From Paranoxybacillus vitaminiphilus (GTDB lineage Bacteria > Bacillota > Bacilli > Bacillales > Anoxybacillaceae), in the NCBI RefSeq assembly GCF_003259935.1, contig NZ_QLMH01000011.1:1-64000 (forward strand): a DNA stretch of 64,000 nt, given 5' to 3'. Under the pieces are notes generated by a model. The model was not told the origin of the DNA. It made no database searches and saw only the letters and a program-made list of their open reading frames with translations. Positions 26,622-35,544 of this stretch are shown piece by piece. The translations under genes and the position numbers were made by a program. Position 1 is the first letter of the stretch. Every line of letters starts with the position of its first letter.

Positions 26622-27354
26622 GCTGATACCGCTTAGTGAGAATGCGTTAGTAATCAAATTTGGCGAACAAATTACTCCTGACATTCATGAACGAGTCCGC
26701 CAAGTTTCTACCTATTTCATAGAGCACCATGTAGAAGGAATTATTGAGGTCGTTCCTGCCTATACAACGGTTACCGTATATTATGATCCAGTACGGTTCG
26801 CGAAGAATACAAACCGGAAATGGCATATAGAGGTTCTGCCTTTTGAGAGAATTTGTGCGGTACTGAAAAATATCCTTTCGTCATTAGAGTATGCCGATGC
26901 TCCTCAAGGAAAGGAAGTCGTGATTCCTGTTTGTTATGGAGGAGAGTTTGGACCGGATTTAGAAGAAGTAGCGAGAAGAAATCAATTAACACCTGAAGAA
27001 GTGATCGATATTCATACGAACGGCCATTATCTTGTGTACATGATTGGGTTTGCGCCGGGATTTGCTTATTTAGGCGGCATGTCAGAAAAAATTGCCACAC
27101 CGCGAAAAGATTCGCCGCGATTACATATTCCTGCTGGATCTGTTGGGATTGCCGGCATGCAAACGGGAGTATATCCGATTGAAAGCCCGGGAGGATGGCA
27201 ATTAATCGGGAGAACACCGCTCCAATTATTCCGTCCGCATCATCCGCAGCCGAGTTTATTACAAACTGGAGACCGTGTTCGCTTTCAAGCGATAACAAAG
27301 GAAGAATATAAGCAGATTCAGGAGGAAAACAATGGGGATTCGCGTTATTCGTAG
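26608..27354 (+). CDS. pxpB: 5-oxoprolinase subunit PxpB (KipI)
   Basis: A 248-residue protein of the KipI/carboxyltransferase-B family: IPVCYGGEFGPDLEEVA, YMIGFAPGFAYLGGM and GVYPIESPGGWQLIGRTP are signature blocks. With PxpA and PxpC it hydrolyses 5-oxoproline to glutamate at the cost of ATP. The B. subtilis homologue also inhibits the sporulation kinase KinA. The start at 26608 follows GGAGGAAAAG and overlaps the regulator gene; the earlier in-frame start lies deep inside that gene. Confidence 0.88.
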   Translation: MLSYELIPLSENALVIKFGEQITPDIHERVRQVSTYFIEHHVEGIIEVVPAYTTVTVYYDPVRFAKNTNRKWHIEVLPFERICAVLKNILSSLEYADAPQGKEVVIPVCYGGEFGPDLEEVARRNQLTPEEVIDIHTNGHYLVYMIGFAPGFAYLGGMSEKIATPRKDSPRLHIPAGSVGIAGMQTGVYPIESPGGWQLIGRTPLQLFRPHHPQPSLLQTGDRVRFQAITKEEYKQIQEENNGDSRYS

Positions 27355-28336
27355 CGGATTATTAACGACGATTCAAGATTTAGGCCGGTTTGGTTTTCAA
27401 AAGGACGGCGTGATTGTGAGCGGGGCAATGGACCAATTTGCGCATCGCATCGCAAACATTCTTGTCGGAAATGAAGAATCAGAAGGTACGCTGGAGATGA
27501 CGTTGATTGGTCCAACGCTTGTTTTTGAGGAAGATGCACTGATTGCGATATGCGGCGGGGAATTTGAAGCAAGCATCGATGGACATGAAGTACCGTTATG
27601 GCGTCCTATTTTGGTTAAACAAGGCAGTGTACTTACGATCGGACATTGTCGCGCAGGATGCCGAGCTTATTTGGCTGTGGCCGGAGGTTTTCAGCTTCCA
27701 AAGGTGATGAACAGCCAATCAACGTATTTACTTGCACGTATCGGAGGTTTTCAAGGACGAGCTTTAGAAAAAGGCGATGTGCTTTTGCTTCGGGAGCCGG
27801 GGCGAAATCAGGATTCGTTGCTGTTTGATAAGAGGAGAACAGCTCTTCCTTTTATAGTTATGAGCTGGGGAATTTCATTTGAGCTTCGTTCCTATTTTTA
27901 TGGAGCGCCAAAAACAATCCGTGTCATTCGCGGTGCACAATTTGCTGATTTTACGAGGCAAAGCCAGGAACAGTTTTTGACTCAATTATATAAAGTAACC
28001 CCTCAATCGAATCGAATGGGCTATCGTCTTGACGGACCTTCACTTGAGAGAAAACAGTCAACAGAAATGGTTTCGGAAGCAGTCACTTTTGGAACGGTTC
28101 AAGTGCCAGCTGAGGGAAAACCGATTGTATTAATGGCGGATCGTCAAACGACAGGGGGGTATCCGAAAATCGCGCAAGTAATTGCTGTCGATTTGCCCGT
28201 TTTAGCACAAACGAAGCCGGGAGAACTAATTGTATTTCACGACATTTCATTTGAAGAAGCACAACGATTATATCTTCAACGCGAATTTGAGCTTAAGCAA
28301 TGCAAAAAAGCGATTATATCGAAAATGGGGGGATGA
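27332..28336 (+). CDS. pxpC: 5-oxoprolinase subunit PxpC (KipA)
   Basis: A 334-residue carboxyltransferase-C/biotin-dependent-like protein: the N-terminus reads [19 protein letters not shown], then [30 protein letters not shown], and [19 protein letters not shown] near the end. It overlaps pxpB by 23 nt. It forms the B-C complex that acts with PxpA. No biotin-attachment motif is present, as usual for this family. Confidence 0.88.
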   Translation: MGIRVIRSGLLTTIQDLGRFGFQKDGVIVSGAMDQFAHRIANILVGNEESEGTLEMTLIGPTLVFEEDALIAICGGEFEASIDGHEVPLWRPILVKQGSVLTIGHCRAGCRAYLAVAGGFQLPKVMNSQSTYLLARIGGFQGRALEKGDVLLLREPGRNQDSLLFDKRRTALPFIVMSWGISFELRSYFYGAPKTIRVIRGAQFADFTRQSQEQFLTQLYKVTPQSNRMGYRLDGPSLERKQSTEMVSEAVTFGTVQVPAEGKPIVLMADRQTTGGYPKIAQVIAVDLPVLAQTKPGELIVFHDISFEEAQRLYLQREFELKQCKKAIISKMGG

Positions 28337-28338
28337 GG

Positions 28339-29100
28339 ATGTATCGCGTCGATCTGAATTGCGATATGGGAGAAAGCTTTGGAGTATATCGAATTGGGAA
28401 CGATGAAGATATTTTAAATTACGTGACATCAGCGAACATTGCTTGCGGTTTTCATGCAGGTGATCCATCAACGATGCGCAGAACAGTCCACATGGCGTTA
28501 GAAAAAGGGGTAAGTATCGGTGCACATCCGGGTTTACCTGATTTAATCGGATTCGGAAGAAGAAACATGGCGATTACTCCGGAAGAAGCGTATGATCTGA
28601 TTGTTTATCAAGTAGGAGCTTTATATGCGTTTGTCAAGGCAGCAGGTGGAAAGATGCAGCATGTGAAACCGCATGGCGCCTTGTACAATATGGCTGCAAA
28701 AGACCAAGCACTTTCAGAAGCGATTGCAAAAGCAGTTTATGACATTGATCCAACGTTAGTGTTGTTTGGATTAGCAGGAAGCGAATTAATTAAAGCCGGA
28801 GAGAGGGTTGGCTTAAAGACAGCCAATGAAGTGTTTGCCGATCGTACATATCAACAAGACGGTTCGTTAACACCACGTCGTGAGCCTAACGCTTTGATTA
28901 ATAACGAACAAGAAGCGATACGGCAAGTGATTCGAATGGTGAAAGAAGGAAAAGTGCGGTCACAGCAAGGAGTCGATGTGAATATTCAAGCAGATACGAT
29001 TTGTATTCATGGAGATGGACCGCATGCGTTAACATTTGCCAAAAAAATTCGCGAGGATCTAACAGAATCTGGAATTGTTGTTCAATCTATTCGTCAATGA
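28339..29100 (+). CDS. pxpA: 5-oxoprolinase subunit PxpA (LamB/YcsF family)
   Basis: A 253-residue protein with [12 protein letters not shown] at the N-terminus, [30 protein letters not shown] and [10 protein letters not shown], all LamB/YcsF blocks. The start at 28339 has GGGGGG at a spacing of 6; the ATG at 28333 overlaps the pxpC stop but lacks spacing. It completes the PxpABC enzyme, which recycles 5-oxoproline formed from glutamine or gamma-glutamyl compounds. Confidence 0.88.
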   Translation: MYRVDLNCDMGESFGVYRIGNDEDILNYVTSANIACGFHAGDPSTMRRTVHMALEKGVSIGAHPGLPDLIGFGRRNMAITPEEAYDLIVYQVGALYAFVKAAGGKMQHVKPHGALYNMAAKDQALSEAIAKAVYDIDPTLVLFGLAGSELIKAGERVGLKTANEVFADRTYQQDGSLTPRREPNALINNEQEAIRQVIRMVKEGKVRSQQGVDVNIQADTICIHGDGPHALTFAKKIREDLTESGIVVQSIRQ

Positions 29101-29123
29101 TAAAGGGGAAATAGGAGATGAGC

Positions 29124-30353
29124 ATGGAAAAAGAAACGAAGAAAAACGGAGTCATACCATCTGTAAAACAATCTTCCCGCATGAGTATATTGTTAGGTGC
29201 CATATTTTTAATGGCTACTTCAGCAATCGGACCGGGATTTCTTACACAAACGACTGTATTTACACAACAGTTGGCCGCAAGCTTTGGCTTTGTCATTCTT
29301 GTTTCCATCTTGCTTGATATTGGAGCACAGATGAACATTTGGCGGATTATGGCTGTTTCTGAAAAACGAGCGCAAGATATAGCGAATTTAGTGTTACCAG
29401 GATTAGGGTATTTCGTTGCCGCACTTATTGTTCTCGGCGGTTTGGCGTTTAATGTCGGGAATATTGCTGGCGCAGGACTCGGGATGAATGTGCTGTTCGG
29501 AGTTTCAGCAGAAACAGGGGCACTCATTAGCGCGGTGATTGCTGTTGCAATTTTCCTCGTCCGTGAAGCAGCTAAAGTAATGGATCGCTTTGCCCAGTTG
29601 ATGGGAATTATTATGATAGGCTTGACATTGTATGTTGTATTTACAGCAAAGCCGCCGGTAGGTGAAGCGGTAGTAAAATCGTTTGTTCCTGATACGATTG
29701 ATATGCTTGCCATTGTTACACTCGTCGGCGGAACTGTTGGAGGCTATATTACGTTTTCAGGTGGACACCGTTTATTAGATGCAGGTATCAAAGGGAAGGA
29801 TGCTTTACCGGAAGTGACGCGCAGTGCTATTTCTGCTATCGGGGTAGCTTCCATTATGAGAATTGTGCTATTTTTAGCAGCGTTAGGTGTTGTTGCTAAA
29901 GGGCTTACACTCGACTCTTCCAATCCTCCAGCTTCCGTGTTTCAATTAGCGGCAGGGGAAGTTGGATATAAGTTATTTGGGATTGTGATGTGGGCTGCGG
30001 CGATCACATCGGTCATTGGGGCAGCTTATACATCCGTTTCTTTTATTCGTACGTTTCATAAAAGCATAGAAACGTATCATCGTTGGATTATTGTTGTCTT
30101 TATTATTATTTCTACTATTATTTTCATATCAATTGGAAAACCGGTAAAAACGTTGATTCTCGTTGGAGCATTAAATGGATTGATTTTGCCAATCTCTCTT
30201 GGCGTCATGCTGGTTGCCGCATACAAACGCAATATCGTTGGAGATTATAAACATCCGCTTTGGATGACGATTTTTGGAGGAATTGTCGTTATTGTTATGG
30301 CTTATATGGGCATTTACACATTAATTACCCAAATTCCACAGTTATTTTCATAA
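29124..30353 (+). CDS. NRAMP-family transporter (YcsG-like)
   Basis: A 409-residue protein with about eleven membrane segments and the NRAMP-like TSAIGPGFLTQTTVF in TM1. Classical Mn/Fe NRAMPs have DPGN in TM1. Here the position reads GPGF, so metal transport is doubtful. In B. subtilis the homologue ycsG sits in the kip operon. Genes of this subgroup next to pxpABC are thought to import 5-oxoproline or a related substrate; that is inference from context. The start at 29124 is 6 nt after AGGAG; 29118 is the alternative. Confidence 0.75.
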   Translation: MEKETKKNGVIPSVKQSSRMSILLGAIFLMATSAIGPGFLTQTTVFTQQLAASFGFVILVSILLDIGAQMNIWRIMAVSEKRAQDIANLVLPGLGYFVAALIVLGGLAFNVGNIAGAGLGMNVLFGVSAETGALISAVIAVAIFLVREAAKVMDRFAQLMGIIMIGLTLYVVFTAKPPVGEAVVKSFVPDTIDMLAIVTLVGGTVGGYITFSGGHRLLDAGIKGKDALPEVTRSAISAIGVASIMRIVLFLAALGVVAKGLTLDSSNPPASVFQLAAGEVGYKLFGIVMWAAAITSVIGAAYTSVSFIRTFHKSIETYHRWIIVVFIIISTIIFISIGKPVKTLILVGALNGLILPISLGVMLVAAYKRNIVGDYKHPLWMTIFGGIVVIVMAYMGIYTLITQIPQLFS

Positions 30354-30517
30354 GCCGCTCTATAAGTAACTGTACCGAGTGATTAGTATTATTGCGGTTC
30401 GTCGGAAGGGGGGGATTCTCTCCTTCTTTATTATTATGCGTTTTATATACAGTTTAAGAGAGACAGTGCAGAAAAATTATTTGAAGCATCTACGATCGCG
30501 GTAAAAATGACCAAAAC

Positions 30518-30636
30518 AAAAATGAGGGTGTCCCAAAAGCCCAGGGTCAGATCTAGGACATCGTGTTAGATGAATGAACGATATATTGTGAAACGCGCGT
30601 AAGGTCAGACCCTTAGGAGACAGCCTCATTTTTTTC
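30518..30636. repeat. Palindromic intergenic repeat, copy A
   Basis: Outer arms AAATGAGGGTGTC and GACAGCCTCATTT with inner arms AGGGTC/GACCCT. It lies between two convergent genes and ends in T runs on the plus strand, so it can serve as a terminator. The reverse complement matches copy B (56592) and copy C (59326) over most of their length. Confidence 0.7.
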
Positions 30637-30765
30637 ATAATCACCAAGAAGATTTTTGGAGACACACATAAACCAATGTGGAAGAACGGCAGACAACCCA
30701 ATTTTTAATTAATTTAATTAATTAGATAGTGTGAATTAACTTTCAACAAAGATGAAAAAGGCAAG

Positions 30766-31641
30766 CTATCCAACATACTTTTGCAAAATTCGATCGACGG
30801 AATAACCATAAGTTTCTCCAAATAGATTGAGATGAACAAGCAAATAAAACAGCTGATACAGCTCTTTTCTTTCCTTATATTCTAATGAAAGCGGTTGGAT
30901 CTCATTGTACGCTTCATAAAATTGAGCTGGAAATCCGCCAAATAATTCTGTAAACGCTATTTCGAATTCGTGATGCCCATAAAACACAGAAGGGTCTATA
31001 AGATAAGGCATTCCTTTTGCTCCGGCAATCCAATTTCCTCCCCAAAGGTCACCATGCAGTAAAGAAGGGCGACATTTTTCGGGAAGCCACCGTTCAAGGG
31101 AAGCTAACAATTTTTCGATTTTATTTCTTCTGTACGTTGGCATTCTTCCTTTTTGTTCTGCTAATTGAATTTGCGGAAGAAGCCGGCATTCGATAAAATA
31201 ATCCATCCAGTTTTCATATAATCCATTTTTTTGCGGCAGCCAACCGATATAATTATCTTCGGCTAAACCAAAATGCGGACCGTAACATTGATGAAGTTGA
31301 GCCACTGCTTGGCCAAGCAAAACGGCTGTTTGTTTCGTTTTTTCCCCTTCGATCCATTCAAGCAAAAGCAAGCTATAGGCTCCGTTTTCTGCTTCCATGA
31401 CATAATATACGTTTGGAACTTTAACAGTATTTGTTTTCCTAAGCAATTCAAGACCAACTGCTTCACTTTGAAAGAAGCGGGGCGGAACATTTTTGTTTAT
31501 TTTCGCAAAATACGAACGACATTCGCTTTGTACATAATAGGAGGAATTAATGTCGCCGCCAGACACGTTTTTGCATTGGATGACTGCTGTTCGGTCGCCT
31601 ATTTCGTCAAGCGCTTTCCGCAAAATGGCCGAAACGTTCAT
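30766..31641 (-). CDS. Fructosamine/ketosamine kinase family protein
   Basis: A 291-residue kinase fold protein: SGGDINSSYYV (nucleotide loop), FFQSEAVGLELL, LLLEWIEG, the catalytic LLHGDLWGGNWI (HGDLWxGN) and YLIDPSVFYGHHEFEIAF. This is the fructosamine-3-kinase family, which phosphorylates sugar adducts on lysine so that they fall off, a form of protein repair. The start at 31641 has GGGTG at 9 nt; a GTG at 31653 would overlap the preceding sirtuin gene. Only 4 nt separate it from that gene, so the two are co-translated. Confidence 0.85.
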   Translation of the reverse strand: MNVSAILRKALDEIGDRTAVIQCKNVSGGDINSSYYVQSECRSYFAKINKNVPPRFFQSEAVGLELLRKTNTVKVPNVYYVMEAENGAYSLLLLEWIEGEKTKQTAVLLGQAVAQLHQCYGPHFGLAEDNYIGWLPQKNGLYENWMDYFIECRLLPQIQLAEQKGRMPTYRRNKIEKLLASLERWLPEKCRPSLLHGDLWGGNWIAGAKGMPYLIDPSVFYGHHEFEIAFTELFGGFPAQFYEAYNEIQPLSLEYKERKELYQLFYLLVHLNLFGETYGYSVDRILQKYVG

Positions 31642-31645
31642 GTTG

Positions 31646-32368
31646 CTATTCACCCGCTTTTAACTCACTGTCTATTTCTTTGAGAATCTCACCGATTTTT
31701 CGGTGATGTATTACCAAGTCCGCCCATTCATCCAATTCCGTCGGTTCCATATTCACAATAACCAGCTTGGCGCCGTTTCGTTTGGCGATGAGAGGCAATT
31801 GGTTGGCTGGCGATACTTGTAAAGAAGAACCTAATACGATCAATAATTCTGCTTTTTGCGCAGCCAACCATGCTTTCTCAATCGCATCTGATGGCAGAGC
31901 CTCGCCAAATAAGACGACGGACGGGCGCAGAAAACCGCCACAAGTGCAGTAAAATTCTTCATTTATATACATATCGCTGGCGTACGCCTTATGACATCGT
32001 TGGCAATGAACGGTTCGCAATGAGCCGTGAAGTTCGATCACATTTTTGCTGCCGGCTTGCTGGTGAAATCCGTCCACATTTTGGGTAACAATGTTTTGGA
32101 CCATTCCCCGTTTTTCCCACTCGGCTAAAAGGATATGTCCTGTATGCGGCTCACATTGTTGAAGTGTGCGAATACGGTATTGATAAAATGCAATAAACTC
32201 ATCTCGATTGTGCTTAAGTGCGTATGTACTTGCTAGCTGTTGCGGGTTTTTTTGATTCCATAATCCTGTTTGTGCCGAACGGAAATCAGGCAATCCGCTT
32301 TCTGTCGACATGCCAGCCCCTGTAAGCACAACCGTATACTTGGACGTCTGTAACCATTGCGCTAACAT
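31646..32368 (-). CDS. NAD-dependent protein deacylase, Sir2 family
   Basis: A 240-residue sirtuin: GAGMSTESGLPDFRS at about residues 17-31, TQNVDGFHQQAG, ELHGS with the catalytic histidine, and the zinc site C-Q-R-C plus C-T-C (one spacing C-x-C rather than C-x2-C). VLGSSLQVSPANQLP binds NAD. It removes acetyl or other acyl groups from protein lysine. The C-x-C spacing on the second zinc pair is common in Firmicute sirtuins. GAAGGTG precedes the ATG. Confidence 0.88.
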   Translation of the reverse strand: MLAQWLQTSKYTVVLTGAGMSTESGLPDFRSAQTGLWNQKNPQQLASTYALKHNRDEFIAFYQYRIRTLQQCEPHTGHILLAEWEKRGMVQNIVTQNVDGFHQQAGSKNVIELHGSLRTVHCQRCHKAYASDMYINEEFYCTCGGFLRPSVVLFGEALPSDAIEKAWLAAQKAELLIVLGSSLQVSPANQLPLIAKRNGAKLVIVNMEPTELDEWADLVIHHRKIGEILKEIDSELKAGE

Positions 32369-32395
32369 TTTTTCACCTTCTTAATGATTTTTATT

Positions 32396-33292
32396 CTACA
32401 CCTGCGTACTTTGCATGACCTTCTCTTTCGGTTTAGATATTTTTGTAGCAAAATAAACTCCGCTGAGCACTAGGGCACCGCCAATGATTTGTGATGCGAG
32501 AATTTTTTCTCCTAAAATTAATGTAATGATCGCAGTAAATACTGTAATTAAATTTAAATACACACCCGCATGGCTAGGCCCGACTTTTTTTACAGCCATA
32601 TTCCAAAAAACGAAGGAACAGACCGATGGGAACAGCCACATATAAATGATTCCCGTAATTCCTCTGACGCTTAATTGGGTTATATCAAACGGTTGCAGAA
32701 AAAGAAATGGAAATAAAAAAATGACACTGAGAAAAACGGAACAAGCTGTTGCTGTAATAGGCGGAACAGCTAACCTTTTTCCGATAATCGAGTAAAAGAC
32801 CCAGCATAAATTCGCCGCGAGCATCATTAAATCCCCGCGGTTATATGTTGTTTGAAAAATCCATTCCAAATGCCCCTTTGTTAATATGAAAAGCACTCCA
32901 ATAAGGGAAAGTGCAAATCCTACGACATTCATCCAAGTCATTCGCTCTTTCAATATCATGAAAGAAAAAACAACCATCATAGCTGGATTCAGAGCATTGA
33001 CCAATGAAGCATTGATCGGTGATGTGTATTCTAATGCTCCATAAAGCAGGAGATTATACCCGATCACACCAAGAAGCCCCATACAGCTTAATGGCAGCCA
33101 AGAACTTTTCAACACTTCGCGGTAATTAGGCCGTTCAATAAAATAAGAAATCGGAATGAGAAAAGTTAAGGATAAAAACCATCTGGTAAAAGTAATCCAT
33201 AATGGGCTCATCTCGGTAACGACGTACTTTCCAAATACATAGTTTCCCGCCCAAAATAAATTTGCTAAAATTAAAAATATTCTTTCCTTCAC
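32396..33292 (-). CDS. EamA-family (DMT) transporter
   Basis: A 298-residue protein with ten predicted membrane segments in two EamA halves: ILANLFWAGNYVFGKYVV at the start, TSPINASLVNALNPAMMVVF, and GPSHAGVYLNLITVFTAIIT in the second half. EamA exporters move metabolites such as amino acids. The substrate is unknown. It is 27 nt upstream of the sirtuin gene on the same strand and may share its transcript. Confidence 0.75.
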   Translation of the reverse strand: MKERIFLILANLFWAGNYVFGKYVVTEMSPLWITFTRWFLSLTFLIPISYFIERPNYREVLKSSWLPLSCMGLLGVIGYNLLLYGALEYTSPINASLVNALNPAMMVVFSFMILKERMTWMNVVGFALSLIGVLFILTKGHLEWIFQTTYNRGDLMMLAANLCWVFYSIIGKRLAVPPITATACSVFLSVIFLFPFLFLQPFDITQLSVRGITGIIYMWLFPSVCSFVFWNMAVKKVGPSHAGVYLNLITVFTAIITLILGEKILASQIIGGALVLSGVYFATKISKPKEKVMQSTQV

Positions 33293-33742
33293 TGCGAAAT
33301 CTCCTATCTGTCTTAATTTGATTATATTTCCTATTTTACCAAATAACTAAGTATTATGTGTTATAAAATGCATTCAGATACTTGTCCCCTTGTCTCGCAG
33401 GCGTTTTTGTAAATATAATGAATAAAATTTCCGGGAAATCTGCCATTCTACTTCAGTTTTATCAATTCCCCTTCATTTTGTGAAGCGTTCTAGAAAAGAT
33501 TTCGCAAAACGCCTGTGTGTACTCTTATTCCTTGAATCTCAAGAGCTTTATAACTATATGTCAATATTGGCTGTGTTTTTCATTCCTTAGTTGTTTAGTA
33601 GTCGATCTGTTTTTGTTAAGATATTTACCATCTTAATGAATAAATATAAAGAAAAAGTGAGAAAATTCTAATAAATATTTAATTTATTTTCATCGAATGT
33701 TATAATCATGTTATAAAATATAACATGAAAGGTGAGATTTTT
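33293..33742. other. Intergenic region upstream of the chemoreceptor
   Basis: About 450 nt, very AT-rich near the end. Apart from the palindrome at 33707 and a TATAAT at 33701 with a poor -35 (TTTAAT at 33678), nothing was recognised. Confidence 0.35.
33707..33727. promoter_or_regulatory. 21-bp palindrome at the start of the chemoreceptor gene
   Basis: CATGTTATA-AAA-TATAACATG, perfect 9-bp arms. A further ATGTTATA direct copy lies just upstream (33698-33705) and overlaps a TATAAT. It ends 15 nt before the start codon, so a bound repressor would block transcription or an RNA hairpin would shade the ribosome site. Confidence 0.5.
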
Positions 33743-35134
33743 ATGTTTTTATTAAAACGACGTTCAAAAATAAATGAGAACGAGAAGCAAAATAGAGCAG
33801 CTCAAAGTGACAAGCAACATTTTGCCGGCCAAGTTCAAGTAGCAGCGGATCAACTAAAAGGGGTTATTGAACAAATGAAGCTTGCCGCGCTCTCACTTAA
33901 TCAAACATCCACATCGAGTAAAAAGAGTACGATGGAGTTAATGGGACAGATCGAAAAGACAGTGGATTATACTTTGCGGGTATCAGAAAAGATGCGAATG
34001 ATCGAATCATCCGCTCTGAAAATCTCAGCTGCTTCACAAGAAATCTATTCCAGCAGTCAATCATTCTATGAAGAGTTGATTCATTCATGGAACTCATTAA
34101 AAAAGCTGCAAGACGAAATGGATCAATTACGGAGAAGCCACCATATTTTACTAAAACAAATGGATAACTTAGTGAACCGTTCACAAGAAATTAATCAAAT
34201 TCTTTCAACTATCGGGTCCATCTCACAAAAAACGAGCATTCTCGCGTTAAATGCAAACATTGAATCAGCAAGGGCCGGGAAGCATGGAAGAGGTTTTTCG
34301 GTTGTAGCAAATGAAGTTGGTCACTTGGCTAGTCAGACATCTAAAGCTGTTGAGCAAACGCGTGAAATTCTTTCGTTTGTTCAAGATGAAATTGCTTTGA
34401 CTACAAACATGGTAAAGGCAGAAACAGAACAAATAGAAAATGGATCAGAGGAGATGCTGAATGTGCTTCGTATCCTTGATTCTTTTAAAGAAAAGCTAAG
34501 CAATATAACGGCAATGGTATCTGATTCTGTACAAGCGGCCGGGGCGCAATCTGACAGCGTTCAAGAAATTGCTTCGTTGCTTGACCGAATTTCGGGCATG
34601 GCGCTCAAAAATAAAGAACATGCATACAGGGTCACATTGGATATGGATGAACAACATCAAAGTATCGAACAAATGATGTCCATAAATGATGCTTTGGAAA
34701 AAACCTCCAATGAACTTCAAAGTATCATAAAAAAAGATGAGTCGCTTACTGTTGTCCAAATCGACGAAACGGTCATTGAAAGCATGAAAAAGAAAATTTC
34801 TACTCTTCTTCAATCCAATCCGTTCTATGAAATGAATGGAGAGCAGCATAAAAAATGCTTAAATGAATTTTTACAATCTAATACAGAAATTGAGGCTGTT
34901 TGGTCAAACAAATTGGATGGAACGTTTATTTATTCTAACCCTCCCGCTGGACTTGTCAATGCTAAAGCGCGTCCTTGGTTTATCGAAGCGGTCAAGGGAC
35001 GAATTTATGTATCAGACATTTATACATCCGCCTTGACAAAAAACCCTTGTATTACTATTTCAGCCCCAATCTGCCATAACAATCAGGTTGTCGGAGTCAT
35101 CGGTGTCGATTTATCCATTCGAAAAGACACATAG
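33743..35134 (+). CDS. Cytosolic methyl-accepting chemotaxis-type protein with C-terminal Cache-like sensor
   Basis: A 463-residue protein with no membrane segment. Residues about 15-320 form the chemoreceptor signalling coiled coil; the hairpin tip reads TSILALNANIESARAGKHGR and GFSVVANEVGHLA, which contacts CheA and CheW. The last 120 residues (NTEIEAVWSNKLDGTFIYSN to the end) have ARPWFIEAVKGRIYVSDIYT and NNQVVGVIGVDLSI, features of Cache/PDC small-molecule sensors that normally lie outside the cell. The order signal domain first, sensor last, in a soluble protein, suggests sensing of a cytosolic ligand. The next operon handles an organic acid, which could be that ligand (inference). Start 33743 is preceded by GGTGAG. 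Confidence 0.75.
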   Translation: MFLLKRRSKINENEKQNRAAQSDKQHFAGQVQVAADQLKGVIEQMKLAALSLNQTSTSSKKSTMELMGQIEKTVDYTLRVSEKMRMIESSALKISAASQEIYSSSQSFYEELIHSWNSLKKLQDEMDQLRRSHHILLKQMDNLVNRSQEINQILSTIGSISQKTSILALNANIESARAGKHGRGFSVVANEVGHLASQTSKAVEQTREILSFVQDEIALTTNMVKAETEQIENGSEEMLNVLRILDSFKEKLSNITAMVSDSVQAAGAQSDSVQEIASLLDRISGMALKNKEHAYRVTLDMDEQHQSIEQMMSINDALEKTSNELQSIIKKDESLTVVQIDETVIESMKKKISTLLQSNPFYEMNGEQHKKCLNEFLQSNTEIEAVWSNKLDGTFIYSNPPAGLVNAKARPWFIEAVKGRIYVSDIYTSALTKNPCITISAPICHNNQVVGVIGVDLSIRKDT

Positions 35135-35544
35135 AACCGAATACGTATTTAAATAAAATTAAGAAATGTTTTTTCAGCCCCTGTACGACAACTTATCATT
35201 TCGTAAAGAATCATATTGGACTATGGAACGGACAGAATGTATAAATATAGATTGATTTTCCGGCATATATAAAAGTCTTAACCACTTTTTTTGTCTGAAC
35301 CTAAACGCTTTATTTATGTCGGTTTTTCAACTTGAACTTATATGTATCGTATGCTGAAAAATAAAAACAAAATGTCATAATATTATAGTAGAATGACTGA
35401 CCGGCATTTGTTGTTTGCACTCAAATGCCGGTTTTTTATCAATATTATGAAAATTATAAAAATAAAAAATTAAAAATAAAAAAGCAAAATTTTAAAACAA
35501 TGAAAGGATGTTATTATCTATCATATAAGCAAGGAGGGTAACAA
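35135..35544. other. Intergenic region before the molybdenum hydroxylase operon
   Basis: 410 nt containing one strong terminator (35400) and a very A-rich 35437-35520 stretch. The promoter of the operon was not pinned down. The terminator is 265 nt beyond the chemoreceptor stop, so it might also be an attenuator of the operon. Confidence 0.35.
35400..35437 (+). terminator. Strong Rho-independent terminator or attenuator
   Basis: ACCGGCATTTG/CAAATGCCGGT perfect 11-bp stem followed by TTTTT. Confidence 0.85.

Noticed and set aside
29087-29713. 208-codon minus-strand frame opposite the NRAMP-like gene
   Set aside because: The composition (runs of Ile, Pro, Thr, Asn) is that of an antisense shadow of a membrane protein gene, and no ribosome site is present.
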